NCBI GenBank assembly: GCA_019095985.1
Contig: CM032660.1
Location: 35,420,937 to 35,484,936, forward strand
DNA length: 64,000 nt
Direction: 5' to 3'
Source of the DNA: Streblospio benedicti
Lineage: Eukaryota; Annelida; Polychaeta; Spionida; Spionidae
Position numbers and translations under genes: made by a program. Of this stretch, positions 32,086-43,700 are shown one piece after another. Under the pieces are notes generated by a model, which worked only from the letters and a program-made list of their open reading frames with translations, was not told the origin of the DNA and made no database searches. Every line of letters starts with the position of its first letter. The first letter of the stretch is position 1.

Positions 32086-33970
32086 TAAAGCAAGATAAAA
32101 ATACCTTCATTAGTGATTTCTGCTCATGATGAAGTCTGTGTACCATTGGCTCTTTCTGTTCGAAGATAAGAATGCATGACTTAAACATAGGCAGAATGTC
32201 ATTGTACAGTTGAAGATGGAACTTAGTATTTGAAGCCTTGTAGAATAGCTTGTCTATAATTCTTAGCTTTCTTGCTTTTCCTTCAGGCGTAAGAGACTTC
32301 CATTTGATTCTACATAGCTCCTGGATTTCACTAACTCTTTTCTTCTGTTTGCCGTCTAGGTTCTTCACGATCTCATCAACCACCTCTTTGTAGACATGTT
32401 TCTCTTCCCTTGGAATCCAAATGAAATAAATAAGCATGAATGCATTCATCATCTTCAGATTGGATACCAAAACATCATATACTGATAACCACCTATGAGC
32501 AATTCTTTCTTTGGGGACATGGTATTCTAACTTGAGAATCAGACATAGTTCACGTAAGTAGGTCTTGAGGTCTTGAGAATACCTGTATTCTGTGAATAGA
32601 TCATCCATTAGGTGCTCAACAATGTTGTTGAAATATGAACAAAACTTCTTCACTCCATTGTGCAGATGGTGGCATGTATCTCCATCAATATCTAGCAAGT
32701 GAGGGGCTTTTAAGCGAAGAAGTGTTTCAAAACCACCTTTAACTCCCCTCATTGTTCCGGCCGAGTCACTAAGTGTTGATATCAGATTCTCTAATGGGAT
32801 TTCATCTTCTTTGAACAATTTTAACATTGTGTTTAGCAGTGACTTTGCTGTACCATCTACTAGTGGGACTGAATCGTAAAAGTCGACCACTACCTCTTTG
32901 TGCTCCTCACTAAAATAGCACATAAGGATAGCAAATACCTTCTCGTTGTTATTTGATGTGCACTCATCTACATTTATAGAAAATTTCTTGCTCTTCAGAT
33001 CTTGCACAAGTCTCGCTCTAGTCTGATGTGCCAGTCCCATTTTCAACTTGTATGTGGCAGAATCCTTCTCAAGTTTTACTGAATTGAGGGCCATGGGGTC
33101 TGACGACATTTCTCTTGCATACTCCACTAAATGTGGCGCAAGAGAAAATGGCAAATTAAATTCTGCCAAAAATGACACAATGCGTGCCTCAGAATGGGAG
33201 ATTCTGTCCACTATACTGACTGATGGTTGTACTTGTTTGGGTTTAGGCCCAGGACATGTACCATGCACGTTTAGAGGGGTCCCATATGGCATGGTACAGG
33301 TGTCAGATTTGTTGATACTAGTTGTCAATGACTGCATTTTCTGCTGCTTTTGCATAGTCTGCAGCATCCTTATGTTGCTGACATAAAGCATGCTGTTTGA
33401 GCACTTTCTTCCCCGATGAGCCATAATTAATCTGTTTCATATTGCACCAGAGACATATGCACAAACCAGCAACATCTATTTTTCGTATGTAATCCCCTAA
33501 CGTCGTACCTTTAGGGTCTGTTTCCATCATCCACTCCCATTTAAACTTATTCTTGACACCTTTTTCAATAGATGTCAGACTATCCGATGGTTGTAATTGC
33601 TTTGGCATTATGAAAATTCGTGAAAATATTAAAAGAAATTACCCAAAATGTGAAGTCAGCATGGAGGCCGCCATTTTGTGCCTCGAAAAAGGCGATTCGT
33701 AAAACGGCCTGTGATTGGATATACCACGCGATGTGCAGCCTCGGCTGCAACATTTTATGCTGTACGTGAGTACTTTGTTGATCGTGAATGTCTTTTCAGT
33801 GACGCCATATTGCTTTTTTGTTACTATGGCCGCTGTGGTGTTTGAAGCTCGAAAATCCGTAGAAAATCCGGAAAAATCGCATCGTAGTTCGAATTACAGG
33901 AAAATACTGGAGAAAAAACGGAGGTCTGATAAAAATCCGGAAATCCGGTAAAATCCGGAAGAATCGCATC
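32006..33970 (-). mobile_element. Nested hAT element B
   Basis: Minus strand. An N-terminal BED-like finger lies at 33,608-33,318 (CLWCNMKQINYGSSGKKVLKQH). In an overlapping frame the transposase core runs 33,424-32,078 (448 codons, uninterrupted): ARIVSFLAEFNLPFSL, KKFSINVDECTSNNNEKVFAI (catalytic D), LISTLSDSAGTMRGVKGGFE, DGDTCHHLHNGVKKFC, RIAHRWLSVYDVLVS, SLMKVFLSCFIK. The frame change between the finger and core ORFs may be a frameshift or an intron near 33,400. ATGCGATTCTTCCGGATTTT occurs in inverted orientation at both borders (~32,008 and ~33,970). The protein matches the fragment at 1-511. The core ORF looks recent, but the end of the protein is missing. Confidence 0.65.
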
Positions 33971-34729
33971 TCTGTTTCTCTAACAGTATCAGCATAGTCT
34001 TGCCTTCTTGCAGGGCTTTCATCAAACAAGTAATGCAGGCCTTTTAAATTCACTTCAACTTCCAGGCTCTTCATGGCTAATGTAAATGCATTGTGAGCGA
34101 CATGCAAACCACAACTGCCAACATTGATAAGCTTCTTATCAAATTTGTCATGAAGATACTGATCAAGGTCAGTAAATAATTGGAAATCCTCCAAATGCCG
34201 TTTTATTGCCCACTCCCATGCGTCACAGTCAATTTTATTGAGAAACGATTAAAGTCAAAGGGCAGGTTTTTGGAATGGGCTTTTCATCATACTTCAACTC
34301 AAAAAATACCTACTTTCTTTTGCCTTCTTTGTCCAAGACGACAAAGTTTTTTTAATCAGATGTCGCTTCATTTTGCCAGATTACAAGACTACAAATTCTT
34401 CGCCGGTCATTTGCATACCTCGGCATTTTCCGGGAGCCAAAAATAACCGATTCGGCCATCCCCAGTGTTCTCCAAGGAAGAGGCAGGTTCTGTCAGAAAT
34501 CGGAAATTGTTACGTTTGACATATTGTGAAGAAATCTCAAATGACTGAAATCAGCGACCAAAACAGAATAAATCGTGTTTCTTGGCTCGTAATTTACTTA
34601 CATAAATCAACACAATGACAAATCATTTGCTAAATATATCAGAATTTAACTGCAACGACAGCCAGCGATGTTTTACCAGGTTGCCGGCGATAACATGGTT
34701 GATACAAAAGATCATGCACAAAATTCAAG

Positions 34730-34800
34730 GACTTTTCAAGGCTTTTCAAGGCCAGGTCACCATATTTTCAAGGCCCTAAATCTAATTTTTAAAAACCCTT
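34730..34800. repeat. Short TTCAAGG-type repeat
   Basis: Iterated TTTTCAAGGCTTTTCAAGG motifs as in 38,265-38,396. It is a dispersed inverted-repeat element fragment. Confidence 0.5.
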
Positions 34801-34902
34801 GCTTCCATTATATATTGCTGCAAAACTAACTAACAACTATTGTATTCTTTATTATGATTTATTTAAGTACCAGGTACACAACATTAACCAATATTGCAAT
34901 AA

Positions 34903-35058
34903 TTATTGCCTTTTTAAGTTTTCTAATAGTGCAGATGACCCCATTGTGCTAATGTCAATGATCTTGTCACATACACCACACCTTGCAGTGGATTGATTTG
35001 AACCCCGTGCAATCCAAGGATAGGACGCAAACCACTCGATTTTAAATTTACATGGCAT
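34903..35058 (-). pseudogene. BED-like N-terminal fragment of a hAT-type protein
   Basis: The minus-strand ATG at 35,058 opens MPCKFKIEWFASYPWI followed by ARCGVCDKIIDISTMGSSAL, closely parallel to MPCHFNKAWVKEYDWV ... ARCRVCAKTFDIGSMGASA at 5,003. It ends after 51 codons. It is either a fragment or a single exon of a longer gene. Confidence 0.5.
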
Positions 35059-35078
35059 TTTACAGTCTGACACCTCAC

Positions 35079-35186
35079 GTACAGGCGATACAAATGTATT
35101 CTTCGGCAATGTCGTCTGTTTCCCTCTCATCTTCTGATAAGCAGTCATAGTGGAACACTCCCTGGCATTGAACACACACAACGAAT
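35079..35186 (-). CDS. PHD-finger-like exon
   Basis: The minus-strand exon is bounded by CTTTTCAG and GTGAGG. It reads FVVCVQCQGVFHYDCL ... YICIAC, i.e. the aromatic-CxxC...HxxC...CxxC half of a PHD zinc finger, the domain that reads histone H3 tails. The first two Cys pairs would have to lie in an upstream exon. That side is occupied by the DIRS fragment (35,223 onward), so the exon is probably orphaned or its partner lies far upstream. The BED-like ATG (35,058) is only 20 bp downstream. Confidence 0.45.
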
Positions 35187-35222
35187 CTGAAAAGTAAAAA
35201 AATATATATATACATACGTATT

Positions 35223-36935
35223 TTTAGAAATTTCCTGTGGGGCTGATACACGGGGACGCACCAATACGCGTCCTTCAGGTCTACCTTTATCAGGAAGTCG
35301 CCCGGTATCAGCAGGTGTTTCACCAGCGGCATGCCGTCCATCTTGAAGTGGGCGTATTCGATGACCTGGTTGAGGCCTTTTAGATTGAAAATCGGCCTTG
35401 ACGAGCCGTCTTTCTTCGGTCGAAGAAAAATGTGGGCCACAAACTGGTCCGGCACGTCCGGTACCCGGCACACCGTTCCCTTCTGGAGCATCTCCTCCAG
35501 AATCTCGGTGATTGTGGCCGATTCCCCCGCGCTGAAACATGGGTTGAAGCCATGTGACTGGGGGGGTAAGGCTGTCAGCGGGAGCCGGTAGCCGGCCGCA
35601 ATGTTCAGTACCTCCGGGTCGGCCGAAATCTTCCTCCAGTTCGGTAGGGCAAGAGCGGTCCGGCCCGCCACCAGTCCCGGAGGAAAGTGCAAGGGCTGGA
35701 GCGACAGTGTGTCTAGCTCCGGTAGGGTGTCCGCTCCCAGGCACGACGATGACACAGCCATCGCGGGCTCTGGGGGGGAAGGGAGGGGTGTTACCCCCTC
35801 CTGAGGGGGCGGAGATTCGCACGGTATCACCCGTGCGCCTCCCTCTGGAACACTCGAGGGTGGGGGTGGGGGTTGGGGCGATGAGGACGTACCTGCGTGG
35901 CTGTTGCTGGCGGGCCTTGCCACCGCCGCCGCCACGTCCGCCGTGCCCAGCGTTAGGCGCCCCGCCCTGGCGCTGGGCCTCTTGAAAGGGCTCCTTGCGT
36001 CGCCGCTGCTGCTGCCCGGAGCTCCGGTTGGACTTCTGCCCGCCTTTCCCGGAACTCTTGTTCCCCCCAGTCGATCCTTGGTGTTGTTGCTTAGGGGGTG
36101 GGTTATACGACTTATTACGTCGATCCCGCCGGGATCGCTGTTGCCGCTGCTGCTTCAAACGCAGCAGCTGGGCCATGCCGCCCACACGTTTCACTTCTTG
36201 TAGGAGGACTTCCTGGAAGTCTTGTCCAAAGAGGACGTCCCCGCCCGTGGGCAGGGTAGATCCATGGACACGGAGCGCCTCTGTGGCGTCTGACCGTTTG
36301 TCCAGCACAAACGTCGCGACTTCACGACGTCGCGTGTACGTCATGGCCTGGGCCGACTGCCCCACCATTGTAATAGCCATTTCCAGGAGCGTCAGCATGT
36401 CCTGCGCGTCAAACCGCTTAGGCTCGCACCGTGCTGCATCGATCGCCATCCACAGCGTCGATAAAGGGCCCATCGCCCGCACGATCTTGTCGTGGACCCC
36501 CTTCAGGGCCGCGTCCTTCGACACGAGCTGGGAGCCCTCGGACCTGGTGTTGTGGTCCGGCCGCCTTTCGTTTCTATGTCCCGGTCTAGTTCGGGACCTT
36601 GAGGCAATCCAGACCCGGGACCGGGTGTGCTGTCAGTATGTCACTGACATCTTTGTCCGTGAGGTGGCGGCGGAAATAAACCTCCGCAGACTCCGCGAGG
36701 TAAGACGGGAGCGACCGTAAAGGCGCCTCATCTGGCACCGCACGAAACCCGTGGTACTTAGGACCCCCTGCTCTGTTGGGGGAGGGGGCGCCCCTGTCAG
36801 CGCGGTCACGTGATCTGCGAGACCGCTTGGCACCACGTGGGTGGAGGGAGATAGCATCCTCCTCCCTGGCACTCGTAGATTCCCCCGGGGGGGATGTAGA
36901 GGGGGCCTTACCATCTGAAGATGGCCTTGGCCCAC
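35223..36935 (-). mobile_element. DIRS-type retrotransposon, partial copy (fossil)
   Basis: Minus strand. It corresponds to the gag-like region and the first part of reverse transcriptase of the element at 11,921-17,140, with very high similarity over most of its length. It lacks RNase H, recombinase and the terminal repeats, so it is a partial copy. High similarity and GC content suggest a recent origin from the same family. Confidence 0.8.
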
Positions 36936-38396
36936 ACTACCAATTTTTCGGCACTACCAGAAAAATTCTTTTCACTACCAAAATTCCCTACTTTTTCCAG
37001 ACTTTTTCCAGACTTTTTCCTCATTTTTCCAGACCAAATTATATCTAAACCTTTTGTGATTAATCTAGAAAAAAAGACATAACAAAGGTTAAACGTTCAG
37101 TTTCAAACTGTTTTATTCAATAAACTCAACTCTTAACTAAGCATCAATAACAATATGCATCATAACTATGCAAAAAACATCAATAAAATAAAAAATACTG
37201 AAACCATAGACTATTCTTAAATGACACACTATAATATACAATACAATTGCCAACCATGTCTCCTGCTCTCGTCAAGTGCATGATGTGTAAATTGTAATAA
37301 ACTTCTCTTTCGTAGAATCAGAGAGACGAGTTATATAATAATAATTATTAATTTACGTGTACTAAAAGTAGTTGAACTACATTAAATAATGATGGATAAA
37401 ATGCCCTTTTCATTCAAAACTATAAGCAATCACATACCTCGTAATCAGAATTAGAGTTGGCGTCCATTTTAATCCGGTTCTCAGTACAGCAACAGTTCCA
37501 TTAACCACACAAAATATATCCGATCTTCTAAGCATTAGCAAACTTTAACCATGCGAGAAAAAACATGTGTTTTTGGTTGATTGATTGAAACAATAGTTAC
37601 ATATAACCACACAAAATATATCCGATTGTCTGAGCAAACAGTTTAAACATATGCGAGGCACGCTATCCATAAATCCAAGCTAATATTAAGGCGGGCATTG
37701 ACCTACATTTGCTGCTGGTTCAGATTTCCATATCAACGCAAATATGAAAGCGAAAGCGTGTTAAGATTTTTTCTTGCGTGAAAAAAAATTGTGAACCAGC
37801 AAAATTGATCCAAGCCGAATTTTTCCATTGGCTCTCATTTCCCGCCTTAATAGAAATCATTGATTTAGACCAATGGGAGCCGATTTTACAAGCGGTATCA
37901 TAAATTAGGGCTTTCAGTATTTTTCAAGACTGCACGGTCTTTTCTCACGACTATTCGCGAGTATTTGGCAAAATTCAAGACTTATTCCCGGTCTTGAAGG
38001 GAATTTTCATATTCCCGAAAAGAATGTTGTCATTATATCTATGTGAAGTTTTTTTCGATTTCCCGGTAGCGTGGGAACCAAAACTCCCCAAGTTGGTACA
38101 AAAATTCCATATCTTTTCCCAGATTTTTGCTACATTTGTTAATTTCCGCACTTATTCAAGACTCGAATATGCGAGCAAAAATATTAGTATTTTAAGGAAA
38201 AAAGTACAATATTTTTTAGCAATTTAATACTTTTCAAGCCAGAAATTGATTTTTTAAGACGTTTCTAAGCCCCAACCCTAGTTTTCAAGGCTTTTCAAGT
38301 ACTAAAATTATTTTTTCAAGGCCCCTTTCTGTTTTCCAGGCTTTTCCAGGCAAAAGCTGAAATTCAAGGACTTTTCCAGACTGTACGAACCATGGA
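36936..38396 (-). mobile_element. Region between two TTCCAG-type repeat ends, with a possible first exon
   Basis: The left edge (36,938-37,035) has repeated CTTTTTCCAGA and the right edge (38,265-38,396) repeated TTTTCCAGGC, ending GTACGAACCATG, whose complement CATGGTTCG matches the other hAT-like MITE ends. Inside, a minus-strand ATG at 37,467 gives MDANSNSDYE up to a good donor GTATGT at 37,438, a plausible short first coding exon, but no partner exon was identified. The rest is AT-rich with no ORF. It may be a decayed hAT element. Confidence 0.35.
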
Positions 38397-38707
38397 TAAT
38401 CGCCGGCCGCCGGCTGTTATTGAATGCGCTGTTTCGTTATTTTTCTGCACAGATTATGACACACTCGTCTCATCAAGTTGCACCATCAGTGGTGAAAATG
38501 CGTAAAAAACGCAATAACGCGCCCCAAAATAATCTCTGAACATGTCAGTGCTTTTTTAGAGTATTAAGTATTTAAAATATAATTTATAATGTGGTAAATC
38601 AGATGGATGGGTGCATATGGTCCTTTTCGTTATTATATTTGATATCCTGTTGTCCCTTTCTTGCCTGAGCATCCCAATGACTATTTCGAGGTCAGTAAAA
38701 AAGGCCT

Positions 38708-39230
38708 TCAAATTTGACCACCACTCAATTGCTCAATTTTTTGGTTGATACTTTCTTCTCTATTTGTGGTGTTACTATTGTAGTGACAGGACTCCTTCAA
38801 ACCAATGACCCATTCATGGTGATTTTCATGCCATGATTTCATATAATATTCAGTTACAGCATTAATGTTCATGTCACGCAACTTTTTTACTTCTTCATAT
38901 GCTTCAGTTTTGCCATATGCAATTTCTTGAATAATTTCAGAGCAACTATTTTTTTCTTCCACTCGTATTCCCATTTTTTCACAATTAATTTAAAGCTTAA
39001 TGGACTTCAAAACATGAAATAAGCACAACTGGAGCTCAACATCAGGCATCACCTCTCGGAAAGCACTCCTCTCCGTCATGCCTTTATCAGTCAACACAGT
39101 TTTTGTCTTTTTCCAGGCAGGATTGTGTCTTAAAAATATCGAACAAACACTTTTGAGTGCTTATGTCTTCAGATACAACAACATAGACTGCAACTATTTC
39201 CGTTTTATCATTGCCGAGTCAGGGAATAAT
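38708..39230 (-). pseudogene. MULE/ZSWIM-type transposase remnant
   Basis: Minus strand. One frame at ~39,200-39,000 reads KTVLTDKGMTERSAFREVMP, DVELQLCLFHVLKS (the catalytic D and the CLFH strand of ZSWIM3-like/MULE transposases). Upstream of it EIVAVYVVVSED is visible in another frame. The second part (38,974-38,708) reads EVKKLRDMNINAVTEYYM, KSWHENHHEWVIG, NTTNREESINQKIEQL, the usual sequence before the SWIM finger. Frame changes near 39,130-39,150 and the lost C-terminus show it is dead. It lies upstream of the terminal exon at 39,585 and would be intronic to that gene. Confidence 0.55.
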
Positions 39231-39584
39231 ATTTAGTAATTCCATACTTTTTCACAATTTCTCAGTGATGTGTAGCCCTGTAAATCACTTATTTCTGTCT
39301 TCATGTTGCTCCAACAAAATGAGGAAATACGTGTACCAATTTACCATGCATATATTTTGTTTTAATTAACTAATATTTTCTGAACAACTTTCTTATTTTT
39401 TTCATTTCAAATTCTTTGTTAGTGTTTGTTGTGATAGACAAAAATTTTCAAAAGTCGTTACCAAGCTCATTTTCCATCTTATCTCTCAATCTGGTTTCAC
39501 AATATAATGTATTTTTGCCTTATGTAATGTTATTAAAGCTAATGTTAAAAAATAATCCACAATTTTTTTAATTTTTTTTTCCAG

Positions 39585-39706
39585 ATCAATTTGCGAAAGG
39601 ATGTTATGCTGTGTCCGTCACTGGCAGACTACCCCCTGGAATCATCAGAGATCTCAAGAGCAAAGGAATCAATTACAGAGCCAGAGATACTAGCACCAAG
39701 TCTTAA
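39585..39706 (+). CDS. Last coding exon of an unidentified gene
   Basis: A strong acceptor (AATTTTTTTTTCCAG) precedes an open segment [39 protein letters not shown] and a TAA at 39,704. The Gly/Pro/Arg pattern looks conserved rather than random, but I do not recognise the family. A polyA signal AATAAA lies at 40,208-40,213, giving a ~500-nt 3' UTR. It is convergent with SPATA22, about 1 kb apart. Upstream exons were not found within the transposon-filled sequence before it. Confidence 0.5.
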
Positions 39707-40207
39707 CTGAACTTGTCTTTATCTAGTCAGAAGACATTAGACAGTAATTATATTGGAAGTGATTTATATCCTGCAGTCACAAGACAGTGGACAGTGGACC
39801 AAAACATGTACACTATTGGATTACTGTAAAAGCTTGCGCACTATGTAGGCATGTGTGGTTCTAACATGTTTACCATGTCCATGTAGTTCTTCAAACTGCA
39901 TTGTCAAAGGATATATTTATTTTAATTCTTGTGTTGGGTGTATCTGATACATGAATACTGTGTGTTAATAATGGATACTAATTTTTTGAGGAGTTGATTA
40001 CCTGGTAATGCAATCTTCAATAGTTGTAAGATTGTAATATGTATTTCAATTCAAACAAGATAACCAAATTTGGATAAAAAGCCCAGTCTTGAATGTATGC
40101 CTCTGGTGAATCAAAACATGAAAGGTTAAGAACACACATCTTAATTTATTTTAAATATAATACACGTAAATATTATGATGTAAAACAGATATTTTTTAAA
40201 TATTGGT

Positions 40208-40213
40208 AATAAA
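40208..40213 (+). terminator. Polyadenylation signal AATAAA
   Basis: Canonical hexamer ~500 bp after the stop codon at 39,706. A minus-strand AATAAA (TTTATT at 40,302-40,307) could serve the convergent SPATA22. Confidence 0.45.
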
Positions 40214-40735
40214 ATAAATATACAAAGAAAATTCTTAATTTTACGTTGTTGGTACCACAGGTTAATATTTGTGCTGTATAAATATTATTTTAAACATAAA
40301 TTTTATTTACTTAAAAATAAATTATCAGTTCATTGTAAATAGACATTTATATACATATATTTCTTATATTGATATTTAGATATTTTGAACACAAATTTGA
40401 GTACACAAACAGAAATAATACATAGTGTAAAACTCACATTGTAGTATCAATAATAGATATATAATACAACTGACAGTTCCCGTGGCATATGCTTGCTCAG
40501 TAAATAACTGAAATATATTCTGTATAATCTATTTGTACATGTTGACTAAAAATTCTTATCAGTCTTACATGATGCTATTAGCTAATAGCTCGGTGGTGAG
40601 GAGATACACAAAGATTGATGCATCAAAAACCATCAGAGTTAAAACGTTATGTTCATAAAAATAAAAGTCTTCTTCCAAAAGCACAAAGCCTGGTGCTGAC
40701 ACACCAGGACATGCAGAAGATTTGAAAACTCAAAT

Positions 40736-43700
40736 TTAAAACTCTCGAGAAGATGCAACCAATCCTCGCATTGTACGATCACTTATATTTACTTGCATTT
40801 TATGCAACTTTTTCTCATCTTCCAACACAGGTCTGATGGACACACACTTTAATCTTTTGTCTCCATTTTCACATTTTGCAATGCTTCCAACACATCTATA
40901 CCAATGACCTCTAACCATATGTGGTAGCTCTCTGTCCTGGAAAAAAAATGACAAAAAACATACCATTAGAAATAGATTAAAAGACAAATTATAGCAAACC
41001 TCTGTTCAAGTGAATACTAAACTAATAGTGAAACAATTACCTGTACCTTGTAAAACTTTCCCCAAACCATTAGTGATTACTTAATAATTAAGGTATGGAG
41101 CAGCCTTGTAGAATTCATATTACAATTGATGACACTTAATTTCTAACCCCAGAATTGGTCCAGCTTAGGGTTTAGTCTTGCCCCTCTACATTGCCCTATA
41201 TGCCAATCAAAGAATATATGCTTATGACTCCTACGGCCAATTTTTTTATCATCATACTTATGTCAAATCTCTAATGTGTAGACAGGAATGTAGTATACTA
41301 CAGGCAAAAAATAGTATCCTACTTTGATATTTAGTACCATTTAGGAAATACATTACAAAATGTCACCCAAAGGAATTTGCTGTCCGCACATTACCATACA
41401 TCCATATTACAAGTTACTTACAATAACATAATAGATACACCTGATGTTATCTTTTTCATCTTTTAGTACGAAATCTTTAGCACAGCCAAAACCATTATCT
41501 CCTGTTGTTATTGCAGAGTTCAAAAACCCTGAAATTCAAAATACAAAGTTGAAAGTAATTAAAATGTCTGCTCTTTTACGAAGGATGTAGCTTCATTAGA
41601 GTGGCTAATTCTGACCCTGCCATATTAGACTAGATGACTTGTACTATTTATTAAAAATTATCAGAGTATTATAAGAGTATATATTACATTGTATATAGTG
41701 TGCCACCAATATTTATAGGAGAGGATAGTCACAAAAAATAGAGAAAACCGTAACATGACAGTTTACTATATTTTTTGGCTCCCTTCCATCAATAGTGGTG
41801 ATCCCCTTAGAAGTTATGAACATTACCAAATATTTCGAATAACAAGGCCATTTTATCACAATATTGTGACCAATGTTTTGCACCCTGTATTGTAGCCGTT
41901 AGAAAATGTAGGGACTTTTCAGGTGCATCTTTCTTTTTGATTTCAAAACCTTTGGAATCATCTGGTTTTTGAGCAGGACCATTAGTGACCTGAAAGTTAC
42001 AAGCATTAGTTAGAATCTCAAGATATAAAATGAACATTCTTACACAGTTGGTGTGAAACATTGCTCAATTCAGAATTGAAGCGATTTTGATTTATTGGAC
42101 TTGGGAATATATTATTATTATTATTATACAGTAATTAAGTCATAAAACTTATGACTTCAAGTCAGGCTAGGACTATATCAGCATAGTCTCTGGTGGGATT
42201 CGAACCCATGACCATACGACACCAAATCGCCTAGCAGTTTAGCCTAACGCTGCGTAACGCACAAAGTCCACTCTGCCACCAGAACTAGGTTAAAAAACTT
42301 GTGTACAAGTTTGCTAATAATCAAATAAAGAATTAAGCATCTGTAGTACGTTCATGCAAAATTCTGCCACCAGAACTAGGTAAATAAACGTTTTGCAAGT
42401 TTGCTAATAATCACATAAAGAATGAAGTATTTTAAGTACATTCATGCAAAATTTTTGTTTATGTACCCTGGGGAGGGGTCAATTTTCACCCCCGAGGTAT
42501 GATTCAAATATGGAATGGTGGTCATATAGGTACAGTATATGCAAGTTAGGCAAAAATCAAATGAAAAATGAAGAAACCATTGTGTAAATATGAATTTCAG
42601 AATTGTAGACGGAAGACAGACGAAAGGTGATCATGATTCCGATGCTCCGCCCTTTCTGTCAATTTGTTACCACGTGCATGAAGGTCCCACAAACAAGGCT
42701 TGTTTACTTTATGAAGCATGGACATATGAGACATTTTTAGAAAGCTATAAGGCGTAACAAAATCAATAGTCCGTTTCGGAAAACACAAGATTTTGAAGTA
42801 GGTAGGAAGGTTGTGACAATTTTTTTATTTTATTACTTAGTTTTTTATTACAGTTTTTTAGGTAGGCTGTTTTTTTTGTGAAAGTTTTATGACATTTTTT
42901 TATGTTAAACGTTCAGTACATTGAACAAATTATCAAGCTTCTTTTTAGTCGATATCACTATATGGCAAATATTTCAGACTCACAAAAATGCTAGTTGACT
43001 ATTAAAAAATCCACATATTAAGTGCAAGCTTGTATGAATACTAGTATTTAGCTATATTCACTACTGCCTTTTAATCACCACACACCAATTTTTATGTTTA
43101 CATTTATTTTGAAAGGGGCATATTGCTTGTAAAAAACCTTCCCGAACAGGGAGGGCTGTTACACGGAGGTGAAAAAAAAACATCTATCAAACCTGTTTAC
43201 AAGTTCGCTTTTTCAAGTGGGGAAAACCCATGGCGTCATGAAAAATTGTGTACTAGAAAGTGAACTAAAATTATGTCTGCAGTGGAAGCAAATGCTGACT
43301 CAATGCTAGGGGGTATAGGGGTCTAAATAAATTACTGCGTGATTTTAAAGTGCCATTTTGGGTCAAATATAAACACTACATGGTGATGAAATAATTAAAT
43401 TTTTTTGCATGTGAGCGTCAAAAGGGTGATGCAGCTGCGATTTGAATTGGCGGAGGATGTAAAAATGGTTGACGTTTTTATTGATGAAAATTTGGATTTC
43501 CGTTTTTTATGGAATGGCCATAAAAACACTAGGATGACACCTATTTTCTAGGTAGGCCTGATTTTTAGGAAACAGACTATTGATTTTGTTACGCCTAACT
43601 TTCAAGACGACTTGATCTCACATCTTGAAATTGCAGAATAACTAAAAATCCAGCATATATATCATGGAATTTAGTAAATACAAAATGGTAGAATCATCAT

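Larger units (their letters stand above)
28813..34194 (-). mobile_element. hAT transposon (element A2), interrupted by two nested hAT insertions
   Basis: Minus-strand pieces of one transposase: 34,194 to ~33,970 (KLINVGSCGLHVAHNAF, LHYLFDESPARRQDYAD), 31,800 to 31,201 (FPKPFCCHRWLENVTVAQRAVE, FFARPIEKYLTLYQTNKP, FMVFDLCELLKSVYSKF, DVDVGFSAEKVL, RFVEKIKEKS) and 29,170 to 28,813 (RNLRCFDPCHVV, LLLSHGQAQVERGFSINK dimerisation motif). The order and content follow element 1 exactly. Between the pieces lie a ~2-kb hAT (32,006-33,970) and a 2,024-bp hAT (29,171-31,194). Across the second one the frame continues without a break (KEKS then PIAYSFVRNLRC) once the insertion and its target duplication are left out. 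The N-terminal part beyond 34,194 was not found. Confidence 0.75.

Noticed and set aside
35188-35230. Fusion of DIRS reverse transcriptase to a PHD finger in one open frame
   Set aside because: A clear acceptor (TTTTCAG) separates the PHD exon, and the bridging codons are AT-rich intronic sequence (YIYIF); the fusion is accidental.
42180-42300. Possible tRNA gene on the minus strand
   Set aside because: The same sequence occurs at 45,180 and in decayed form at 56,380; it is a dispersed SINE.
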